A stretch of 64,000 bases of DNA, from NCBI GenBank assembly GCA_963971225.1, contig OZ020269.1:92690865-92754864 (forward strand). Direction: 5' to 3'. Both the position numbers and the translations under genes were made by a program. This DNA comes from Melieria omissa. Taxonomy: Eukaryota > Arthropoda > Insecta > Diptera > Ulidiidae. The notes beneath the pieces are model-generated. The model did no database searches. It was given only the letters and a program-made list of their open reading frames with translations, and had not been told where the DNA came from. This document shows, one piece after another, positions 12,549 through 21,146 of the stretch (positions are counted from its first letter, which is position 1; every line of letters starts with the position of its first letter).

Positions 12549-13045
12549 CTACTTGTTCATACTGAATATTTTTCGGTACAGAGTACTTTAGGGTACTGAT
12601 TACAAGCATCGATACTGAGTACAATTCGATACTCAACAGAAGCATAGATATGACAGATAGATAAACTAAATACTACTTCATACGAGTACTGAATACTTTT
12701 CGGTACTGAGTACATGTGGGTAATGAGTACAGTTATTAGTATTGAGTTCTTTTCGCTACTAAGCTCATCTAAACTAAATAATTACCTTTTGTTATTGCTA
12801 CTTTTCGATCGCATAAATACGGAATTTTTTGACATCGAATACTTGTCGTTACTGAGTATTTATCGAAACTAATTACTTTTTTCAACTTAGTACATTTCTA
12901 TAATCAGTAGAAGCATCAATACTAAATACTTTTCATACTGAATATTTGTAAGTACCGAGTACTTTTCGATGCCAAAAACAAGAACAAATAGAAAGCACTT
13001 AATTATACTGAGTACAAGTATCAGTACCGACTACTTTTCCATACT
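12549..13045. repeat. Decayed GTACTGAGTACTTTTCG tandem repeat
   Basis: Immediately after the 11-bp array, the words TACTGAGTAC, TACTGAATAC and TTTTCGGTACT recur with irregular spacing of about 15-35 bases, heavily mutated. The GTACTGAGTAC core is nearly palindromic. No coding potential. It is probably an older minisatellite next to the younger 11-bp one. Confidence 0.65.
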
Positions 13046-13429
13046 AACTGAAAAGGATCTTCACAGAGTTTCATTACAGGATCAATATTGAATGGTTGAA
13101 GACAGAGAAAGCAGAAGAAATAACTTAGTCTCGGCGGATTTAAGCAAAAAAAATTGTCCGCAAAAGATTTAAGATTAAAGTTTAAAACCACAGAAATAAA
13201 TAATAAATAAATAATAATGTATATATATAATAATAAATATAAAAATAAAAAAAAAAAAATTTTTTAATCGACTAAAAACCATTCAGCATCCATTATTATA
13301 AAAAGATTTTTACCATTTATGTCCAAACATTGGCAGATGCTCCGATATTTCAGTTGGCAACACTTTGTAATGTTAGCCACTTTATCATTATGCGCTACAC
13401 TCTTCATTAATGTTTCGAGATTGTTAACA

Positions 13430-13872
13430 ATTATCATAAAAATTCATGTTTCGTTTGCTAAACTTTTTGCTAGTTAAATATTAACGGCTAAAATTAATTC
13501 AGATTTTTCGGTTGAACGGTGTCATGAACAAGCAAAATTAGGCAAATTTAAATAAGAAACGTTGCTTCAATAAAAAAGCAAATTTATAACATAACATTTT
13601 CGAAGCTCTCATATGGCGAATTTTTCATATCGTTGTCTATGAAAAACGAAGAAAGAGTTTAAGTCCACCTCTGCTAATTTTGTTCTCTTTATTTACTCCG
13701 TTTGCAAGCATTGCCTTAACAAGGCTTTTTCATCTAACGCGAGTAATTTTGACCGCGTCTATTTTACATAGAATCGACTTCCTGCAGGCGCAACAACTAT
13801 CGCTCATGGTGCTTCCCAAAGAATGTTTATTAAACTTTAGAGAGAATAAATAACTTCATTTTTTGACTATAG
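13430..13872. repeat. Dispersed repeat, copy 2
   Basis: Its first 230 bases resemble 4045-4260. The remainder continues past the point where copy 1 carries its inserted element. The right-hand continuation (14375-14410) lies beyond the MITE at 13876-14371. AT-rich, no protein. Confidence 0.55.
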
Positions 13873-13875
13873 TTA

Positions 13876-14371
13876 AGGTCGGTATGCAGCTCTCAAGAAA
13901 ACGCTCAAGAAAAAACGAGCATATGTTTCTTGACCGTAAAAAAGTCGTAGTCAAGTAAATTTGACGTTTGAAAGACATTTTGACAAGTTACTTTCATTCC
14001 ACTGGAAAATTTTTAATTTTAATAATAAAATTCAGTTTTCTCCAAATGGACGACGATTGGTAAGTTTTTAATACATTTCAACCGATTACGCTATTATTAC
14101 ATGTCTTGAGCTATTTAACCCTTTCGGGACGGAGTTTATTTTTGAAATCCAAAATACTCTCAGTAGAAATGTTCTCATGCCATGAATGTTGGGGTTAGAA
14201 AATTATATTGGATGCTCACAAATTCTGAACAAAATATTAAAAAACAGAATCAGTTTTCTTGTGAGGTGCGTACACCTCAAGTAAATTTGACTCAAGGAAA
14301 TTTCCTTGAGCATTTCTTGAGCTTTTTTTTATATGAAGTTTTCGCTTTTCTTGAGAGCTGCATACCGACAT
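13876..14371. mobile_element. PIF/Harbinger-like MITE, 496 bp, with exon relic
   Basis: Terminal inverted repeats of 26 bp (13876-13901 and 14346-14371) differ at one position; the core is TCGGTATGCAGCTCTCAAG. TTA target duplications lie at 13873-13875 and 14372-14374. Sub-terminal CAAGAAAA/TTTTCTTG words recur inside both ends. Within, ATGGACGACGATTGG is followed directly by GTAAGT (about 14046-14067), which looks like a start codon plus five codons and a splice donor. This suggests derivation by internal deletion from an intron-containing transposase or accessory gene. No DDE domain remains. Confidence 0.75.
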
Positions 14372-14672
14372 TTACTAGCAAAACACATAAAACTTTGATC
14401 AGAAAGGGGTCGCTTAGATATGTCACGGGAAGGTAAGGTTGAAGTTGCAGCCTTCTTCTAGTATCAAGGCACGTTCCTAATCAAGCGAGCTCGTCAGCCT
14501 CGAAATTACCCTAAAATGCCCCTGTGACCCGGAACCCAACAAATCTTGTGATGTGAGCTTCCAGCTAAAGCACCAAAGTAGTTGCGGCAGTCAAGAAGTA
14601 GCTTTGATGTAGTGGATACACCTGCCAGGGAATCGATAGCCTTCTGACTGTTCGAGAAGATATACTTGTATC

Positions 14673-14920
14673 CAAACCCGTAGACAGGATTTTTTTTCGG
14701 CGGGGGTTACTCAAATCAAAACCCTACAGCTGACTGAAAACAAGCTTCCCAGCTAAATTAAATTACTAATTTAACTTAATTACGCACTTGGGCTCAATGC
14801 AAACGTAGCCTTGCATGGTGTGATTAGTAACTAGTTTAGAATATTATAAATTAAAACAATGTTCTAACATTTCGGGGGGGGTCAGAACCCCCTAACCCTC
14901 CCCCCCTAGCTACGGCCCTG
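14673..14920. mobile_element. hAT-type MITE, 248 bp, with 8-bp target duplication
   Basis: A perfect 8-bp direct repeat CTTGTATC flanks the insert (14665-14672 and 14921-14928). Ends are CAAACCCGTAGACAGG and, inverted, CAGGGCCGTAGCTAGG. G-runs follow the left end and C-runs precede the right end, which lets the termini pair. The insert interrupts the RNase H remnant at 14440-16430, and removing it rejoins the frame region. An 8-bp duplication with CA(G)..TG ends indicates the hAT superfamily. Confidence 0.85.
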
Positions 14921-15150
14921 CTTGTATCAGCGGCGAAAATGCCATTGCGGATAAGCCCCAAAGACGTCTGATAAATGGCCTTCACCTCTGTCTGAACGCT
15001 ACAATAATTGGGCAAGCGATGGCAGGTTCAAAGATCCAGGTTTTTGAAGAAGATACCGCAGCGAATCCTATTCTCCAGCTTGGAGCCATCTGTAAATTTG
15101 TCAACTGAGACGTGAGTTATGACATTATTTTCGTACCAATCCCAGTTCGT

Positions 15151-15400
15151 AGTCGACGTTCACAGCACAGGGTTCAATAACGGTGATGATCCCGGCATGG
15201 CCAAGATTGGGTCGGGTTGACATGACATCGAGTCTGACTGCATGTTAGGGAATGTAAAATGAACGTGTTATGGGAGAGGAGAGACGAGCATAGGTAGTCG
15301 ACGTTCACAAAACTGAATTCATTAATGATAATGATCCTGGAATGGCCAAGGTCAGGTTTGGTTCAACGGAAAATTACGATGAGTCTGACTGCAGAACAAC
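15151..15400. repeat. About 95-bp direct duplication inside the retrotransposon remnant
   Basis: 15151-15247 and 15297-15402 align: both begin GTAGTCGACGTTCACA, share TGGCCAAG and end in GAGTCTGACTGCA. On the minus strand both give a version of the linker segment before the RNase H (NLGHAGIIT and DLGHSRIII). They have diverged by about a quarter, so this is an old duplication or two different source elements joined. Confidence 0.6.
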
Positions 15401-15415
15401 GAGCATGAGCCTTAA

Positions 15416-15915
15416 CCCATTTCCTTCCACTGTTGCGTATACGCAACGTTACTATTTAAAAAATTCGTATGTGCAGTGTGTGTGAGGTATTGCGATTAAT
15501 TTTTTTTTGTTCGGAAGGTATATCCTTAGACTTTCTTCCCCTCCATATCTCAACCGCCTACAAAACACACACTTACACACAATCTTGTATATGTAGACCC
15601 ATGTTTTTCAGGCAAATTTTGAATCGCACACTAAAAATTGTCAAACGTTAATTCTTTTTTTGGTCGACATGAAAATACATTCACATAAAGGCAAGGAAAA
15701 ATTATAATTGGTTTGTGAATTATCTGGGTGTCATTATGCGTATTCTAGATAAGTCTCGAATCTGTGTTGCGTGTACGCAACATTGGCGCGTTGTCAGACA
15801 AATGAATTTAAATTAAAATGAAATTATATAAAATAAGTTTTTTAAGAATAACTGATAGCATATATATCGATTTTACTTGAATAATAATTTTTTTCGCAAA
15901 AACGGCGAAAATGGG
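15416..15915. mobile_element. piggyBac-like MITE, 500 bp, between TTAA sites
   Basis: The insert is bounded by TTAA at 15412-15415 and 15916-15919. It begins CCCATTT and ends with the inverted AAATGGG. TTAA duplication plus CCC..GGG ends is the piggyBac pattern. Inside the left end lies a perfect 16-base palindrome, GTTGCGTATACGCAAC (about 15434-15449). A one-base variant, GTTGCGTGTACGCAAC, lies near the other end (about 15767-15782). A 60-codon frame at 15469-15651 is not recognisable. The insert splits the minus-strand retrotransposon fragment. Confidence 0.7.
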
Positions 15916-16439
15916 TTAATAAAGAGCTCCGTTGCAAGCCTGTGAAGAAAGGTAATCACTTCTTTAGTTGGTCATTCTCTTGACCATTCTTCCCGTTCCC
16001 TTAAGCTTGTCATGAGGTTTCAGGTCGACCGGCTTCATAACGGTCGACCACCAGAATACAGCCCCATGCAGTATAATTGGATTAACTACTGCTGTGTAAA
16101 GCCAGGACATGATGCGAGGCTGAAGCCGCCACTTTGATCTCAAGGCCCTTTAACAGCAGAGCACGTGAGGCCTTTCAAACTCCCTCCGCAATGTTCACGT
16201 TGCAACTGAGTTTAGGGTCAAGACAAAGACCGTGGTACCTAGCTTTCTTGCCCAGGCAAGAGTCCCATTCAATGAAGGCAAAGTAAAGTTGTAAATTTTG
16301 TACCTGTAAATTTTGTACCTGTCCTCCTTGAGAGAATTGACATCAAGGCCAAACTGGGGACACCATTTGGATAAAATTCTAAGCAAGTAATTTAGACTCT
16401 CCGAGAGGGTCGGAGCAAAGACCATATAACTCCATAAAG

Positions 16440-17090
16440 TTTTATAGCCTTTGGTCGGAAGGGAACAACATAAAAGTTATATTATTTTCTTGTTCACTTA
16501 TCTCGGGAGTATAGCGCCTCCACAAAACATTACCTTTTGTTGGTTACGTTAATCGGTAGTGTTTTTCTGCCAGGGTAGGTGATTGGTTTGCCGCAGGTAG
16601 TCCTAAATGATGGCAGTGCCATCTACCGCCATTTATGAACGACGCCTCCGCAGAGCTAACGCTGCTCATAACGCCATATGTTGTGTAAAGGAGGTGACAG
16701 CAGGATGGTTGGCGACTTCGCTAAGATCGACTTGGTGCGTTATTTTCGCTAATTCCCGCTTCCCCTTACAGGCGTTGCTAGTGCAGGATTCCTGTAGAAA
16801 AAAACCTAACATTGCGTTGTATTACTTCTAACGAGCCTTTTAAGTTGGGTGTTACCTATGGAAGAGCTAACAATACGTGTTTTGAGTACATTCTCAATGC
16901 ACCCAACCAACTTAGGTCTAAGATTCAATCCGAACAGGGCCCCAACACTCTCCAAACGACCGCTGGGTACACATTGTTACAGGGTTATCTGAAAAAAATT
17001 ACAACTTCTAAAAGACAGTTAAATGATTTACTAAAAAATGTTATCATCCAGTAGAAACAAAAATGACTACATTGAGGAAATAAAATTTGA
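16440..17090. other. Unassigned stretch, moderate complexity
   Basis: No gene assigned. Plus frames 16607-16831 (74 codons) and 16812-17054 (80 codons) overlap and have unbiased composition, unlike the low-complexity frames nearby; GVTYGRANNTCFEYILNAP is the most protein-like part. They could be a decayed element of unknown type. I see no catalytic motif. Confidence 0.3.
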
Positions 17091-19340
17091 ATCAAAAATA
17101 TACCCAAATTAAAATCGAGCTATTAAATCGGTAGTCAAAATCAAAGAGACTCTTAAAGAATGCTAACAATATTTTAACGACTGTCGAAAAGACATGAAAA
17201 ACAACATAAACATAAAAAAATTGAATATTAGTCATGCGGCACAACGAGAACCTCACCTGCCTACTCCACACATTTCTGGAACTGACAACATTTTCGCACA
17301 TATACTGTGTTTGTACGTATGTACATATGTGTGTTTGTATGTGTATGCAATCACTGTAGCCACAAAGAGAAAACCTCACGTTGCCATTTGCTTCATACAT
17401 ATCAATCATTAATGCTGCCACATGCCAACAAAAAATTAAATATTTATACATTCCCAAAAAAAAAATTTTAAAAATGTAAAAAAAATATCAAAATATATAT
17501 AAAAAAATTAAAAAAAAATCAATTGCAACAAAAAATACAAATGAGAGCAATGAAAATCGTAAATATGTATGTATGTCGAGAATAATTTGCAATATTCTGA
17601 AAATTTTTTTCCCACTCAAATGTACAACAAGTTGTATTGGTTTCTTGTTGTTGTGTGGGCACAGTACTCTGCCTATATATGTGTGTGTGTGTGTGCGTCT
17701 TTTAAAAGGAAATAAATCCTTCAAAGTTATGGTTTTTGCGCTCCAACCATGACAAAACCGCCTGCCAACTGCCCCATCAGTCGGTCTGAAAAAACAAAAA
17801 AAAAACAGAACTGCCAGTCGAAAAGAGGAAAATTTTGTGCGCTGCTCAAATGACGATTGTAGACGAACACAAATTGTATTGTTGTTTTTTCGAGATTTTT
17901 TTGTTTTTTTTTATATAATTTTTTTTATTATTTCTGTTGTTGTTGCTGTTGTGTTTTTATGTGCAGATTTTGATGTGGCGTTGTTGCTCAATTTTTTGGC
18001 CGCTGCCAGTTTGATGATTTTTTAAGCGCTTTTAAGCTCAGCTTTTGTTATTGTTGTTGTGTATTTATTTTGCATATTTCATTTGCGGCCGCGGAGTTTT
18101 TGGTACTTTTTAGCCAATGCCCCCACTTCAAATTTTTTTTAAATTTTGTTTATGCGCAACAATAAATATACGCGAACAGTAAGTGTGGAGTAAGAGAGGC
18201 GTTCATGCTTGTTGTTAAAAATAAACAACAAGTAACAGCAACTCTAACTGCCGCACAAGGAATAATAAGAAGAAGAAGAAGCAGAAGCACAAGAAGATTG
18301 GAAACAACTTATTGCGAGTCTATCGTTTCGCGTTCAATGAGTTTATTTTTATATCATTTTCACTTCTCACTCGCTTATTTGGCCTCCACTCACACTTCAC
18401 TTACACATAGAAACGCACACACACACACACACACTTTGCGTTCTTCAGTGACTAGAAGACTCCAAGCTCATTCTGCTCAGTGTCAGCTTCGCCTACGCGT
18501 GAAAGTTTCGCCCTTCTTGCGCGATAATGACAACAATGTAAGCAACGAAAACAACAACTACAACAACAATAAACCCCATTTATGTCGACAGTTTGCTAAA
18601 AATTTTTTAGTGTATAAGCGTTAAGCGCACACAACAACAACAATTCGCCTTCGAGCCTACACAAAGGTTTAACTACGGCAGCGTTGCCATCTTGCACCAA
18701 CCTCACATAGTGTCTTTAACGCTACAGCATGAAAGAAAATATATCAAACATTCACACGCCATACCTTCGTCTTTGTACGTCCCGCATATCTCTTACAGCC
18801 AACACTTTGCCGTAGCCTACTTTGTGGCGTAGCTATGTTACCTCTTCATGCCATCTCCCCGTTCAGTTCAGGGAAGCGTGTGTCGCTTCAGTTCATTTTA
18901 CAGAATCGAATAAAATCGCAAACAAATCAATAAAGCAAAACTTCCTGGTTCCCATTCTGCCAGCATTGAGTTCAGTCGTTGGGTGGTAATTCAGCCCCCA
19001 CTTCCCCCCAACCCCAACCAACTTCAGCCACTTTAGCGCGCAAATCCTGTACATCAGCTCGCGTTCAACAAGACCCTGGCACAACCGCATGCTCACATCT
19101 ATAATATGGCAACAACAACAATAAAAACAATAGCAACAATAACAGCAACAACAACAACAACCAAAGAACCAGCATTATCTTCAATTGTGTTTGCCTGATG
19201 CGTAGATTCGGTGCTCACTCTTTTCTACCACTTGTGATGTTGTTATGGCTGTTCTTGTTGTTGTTTTTGTTATTGTTGTTGTGCTTATTATTGTTATTGT
19301 GAATCTTTTTGTTGTTGTAATTCTTCTTGTTGTTGCGCCT
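17091..19340. other. Non-coding, AT-rich and opa-type sequence
   Basis: Contains TA-rich runs (17455-17520), a TG microsatellite at 17680-17696, a CA run at 18416-18434, CAA runs at 18540-18640 and 19105-19165, and GTT runs at 17935-18060 and 19250-19340. Frames up to 139 codons (18205-18624) lack any domain and are interrupted by microsatellite residues. No gene supported. Confidence 0.5.
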
Positions 19341-19354
19341 CTAACTGTTACTTG
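19341..19354 (+). repeat. Left target-site duplication of the chimeric retrotransposon
   Basis: CTAACTGTTACTTG here is repeated exactly at 26901-26914, right after the TAATC tail. The first two or three bases could belong to the tail instead, leaving 11-12 unambiguous bases. A further GCT.TACTACCAG match (19377-19388 against about 26915-26927) leaves open a longer, partly deleted duplication, so the true 5' boundary could be 19355 or about 19388. Confidence 0.8.
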
Positions 19355-19794
19355 CGGTCTGCTGCCTACTCTTCTGCTACTACCAGCTTGGTAGTCCAGC
19401 TGGTGGTGGCGGTAGAACTGGCGGAATGTGACTAGACCTCCTCGTGGTGGCCGCTGGAAACAGCCACCGGGGTACGGTCTTGTATATGCCCTTGGTGGCT
19501 GGCTAACTAGTCACTTCCCAATCTCCTATACATCCCTATGCCCAGGTTCCGTCTTATCCCTATCTCCTTTCCTCCCCCTAATCCAGGGTGTTATGCGACC
19601 CGTGCCCATTGGATGGTTTGCAGCCAGGGGGTATACCGGCTGTAGTAGTACGGAGCCTACCCGATACCTGTCCACCTCGGGTAGTATTTTGGACTTCCCA
19701 TGGCATGGGGCTCTGTCATGGGTGACCTTCCCGTCCCCACACTTTGCAATGGCCACCGAAAAGCCTCGTCGGAGTAGGTGGCCGCACGAACCAG
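19355..19794 (+). promoter_or_regulatory. 5' UTR of the retrotransposon (copy A)
   Basis: About 440 bases before the first ORF1 ATG. Non-LTR elements of this kind usually carry an internal promoter here, though no motif is obvious to me. A 139-codon frame (19428-19847) runs through the UTR and overlaps the start of ORF1 in another frame; its last part begins ATGGCCACCG at 19749, a good initiation context. That frame may be the original N-terminus of ORF1, now split by an indel. Confidence 0.5.
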
Positions 19795-21144
19795 ATGATG
19801 AGCTCTTCTACACTAGCCTCGGATGGTATGGACGTCGGAAAGACTGACGCCATTGATCAGCAATCTGCTGAAAGTTTGCCTAGCGGTTGGAGAGACCGAC
19901 CGACTAGGAGCAGGGTGAACAGTGAGTGTTCACAAGGTAGTTCGACCACCACGTCAACTTTGGCAGTTGAGGGGGCACTATCGCAGGGTCTACCTGCGCT
20001 GGTAGAAGCTACCGAAGCCATCTCTCTGAAGAGAAAGCGGTTAACGACTTCTCAGAAGAAGGGGCTGAGGAAGCTGATGGCGGCAGGTACGCCCTACGAG
20101 GAGGCTCTCAAAGCTGTCTTGGCTGAGACAACGAAGGTGGTCGAAGCTGATGGCTGCAGCAGAATCGAAGCGGCACAACCCGCACCGAAGAGGACGAAGT
20201 TTAGTCCGTCCTTTGCTGAAGCTGCTGCAGCGATCAAGGTAGGGATTCTGCCGGACGAATTCCCGGCTGTCCACTTAAACTTGGAGGAGCAGAGGGCGAT
20301 AGAGGGGGCTATCAAGGAGGAGCTGCGTAAGCTGCCCGTTGATGGCCCTCAAATTCGGTTCCAAGGATGCTCCTTCAAGCCAGGGTGGATAATTGTGAAC
20401 TGCGCCGATGAGGCATCGAGGAATTGGCTGAGGGGGATAATGTCGAAACCCCAGCTGGCGGAGAAGAAGGTGAAACTGGTGGAGGGTAATGACATTCCCA
20501 AGCCCAGCGTAGCCACTGCGTTCTTCCCCGGCTGCTCTCTCCCAGCCGACGATATTCTTCGGATGCTCCATACGCAGAACCGTTCACTACCAACAGGCAA
20601 CTGGAAGGTACTGAACAGGTCTGTCGCGGCGCAGGGAACAACGTTGACACTGGCCATCGATGATCCCTCGGTTGCGCAACTGTCTGCGCTGAAGGACCTT
20701 CCCTTCTTTGAGCTGGGAAGAGTTCAGTTCAGGGTTAAGCGTGACCAGGGGACCAAGACATCGGTGACCAGGGGCGGCGGCACGGACAAGACGACGTCAA
20801 ACGCTAGGGTGGATGAGGCAAGACCATCCACCAGCGCACAAGCACTGGCGCGGGTAAGCGGGGACCGACCGCCGGTTGGCGGACGGACGCAACCCGTCAC
20901 ACGGACCGACAAAACAGTTGAACGGACCAGTGACAGGACGCCAAGACAGGCATTGGTGGGGCCCGCAAAGCCTACCTCAGCTAAGCCCGTCCGACAGACA
21001 AGGTTGACTGGAGTGGCAAATCCGTCCAGACGGCTGGGCCTGTTGGATAAGTCTGCAAATACTCCGGGCAGTATTGAACGGGTGCAGACGAGGGGTAGAG
21101 GAGGTAAGCGTGCGGGATCTCACACGAAGGGACCAAAGGCGTAA
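19795..21144 (+). CDS. ORF1 protein of copy A (DUF4780-like), 449 aa
   Basis: Likely RNA-binding ORF1p that packages the element RNA. I chose the first in-frame ATG at 19795 (MMSSSTLASD); the open frame reaches back to 19744 but without an ATG. A basic KRKRLTTSQKK segment and a PKRTKFSPSFAEAA linker lead into a central globular domain. Its features are PAVHLNLEEQRAIE, RFQGCSFKPGWIIVNCADEA, NWLRGI and AFFPGCSLPADDILRML. I match this pattern to the insect domain DUF4780, common in element ORF1s. The C-terminal 130 residues are Arg/Thr-rich and basic. No CCHC knuckles are seen. The frame is intact and stops 2 bases before the ORF2 ATG (21147), which suggests translation of ORF2 by reinitiation or termination-reinitiation. 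Confidence 0.7.
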   Translation: MMSSSTLASDGMDVGKTDAIDQQSAESLPSGWRDRPTRSRVNSECSQGSSTTTSTLAVEGALSQGLPALVEATEAISLKRKRLTTSQKKGLRKLMAAGTPYEEALKAVLAETTKVVEADGCSRIEAAQPAPKRTKFSPSFAEAAAAIKVGILPDEFPAVHLNLEEQRAIEGAIKEELRKLPVDGPQIRFQGCSFKPGWIIVNCADEASRNWLRGIMSKPQLAEKKVKLVEGNDIPKPSVATAFFPGCSLPADDILRMLHTQNRSLPTGNWKVLNRSVAAQGTTLTLAIDDPSVAQLSALKDLPFFELGRVQFRVKRDQGTKTSVTRGGGTDKTTSNARVDEARPSTSAQALARVSGDRPPVGGRTQPVTRTDKTVERTSDRTPRQALVGPAKPTSAKPVRQTRLTGVANPSRRLGLLDKSANTPGSIERVQTRGRGGKRAGSHTKGPKA

Positions 21145-21146
21145 CT

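Larger units (their letters stand above)
14440..16430 (-). pseudogene. Non-LTR retrotransposon fragment (RT end to RNase H), decayed
   Basis: Read on the minus strand from 16430, a frame gives an RT-end signature (SKWCPQFGLDVNSLKED, then the LG.-LDPKLS-type motif). It is followed by the thumb/linker (about 15920-16190, with stops), a NLGH-type linker, and an RNase H start with FTDGSKLENR near 15090. Next come a CSVQTEVKAIYQTSLG segment carrying the catalytic Glu and a SQKAIDSLAG-like segment in which the Asp is not clearly preserved. Frameshifts and stops occur throughout. Domain order matches I/LOA-type elements that carry an RNase H. It is interrupted by the MITEs at 14673-14920 and 15416-15915. 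Confidence 0.7.

Noticed and set aside
11764..12645. 293-codon minus-strand frame with an 11-residue Phe/Ser/Val/Gln repeat
   Set aside because: It is the stop-free reading of an 11-bp minisatellite, has no domain outside the array, and all three minus phases are open there.
18205..18624. 139-codon frame
   Set aside because: Composed of Arg, Thr, His and Asn runs from AGA, CA and CAA repeats.
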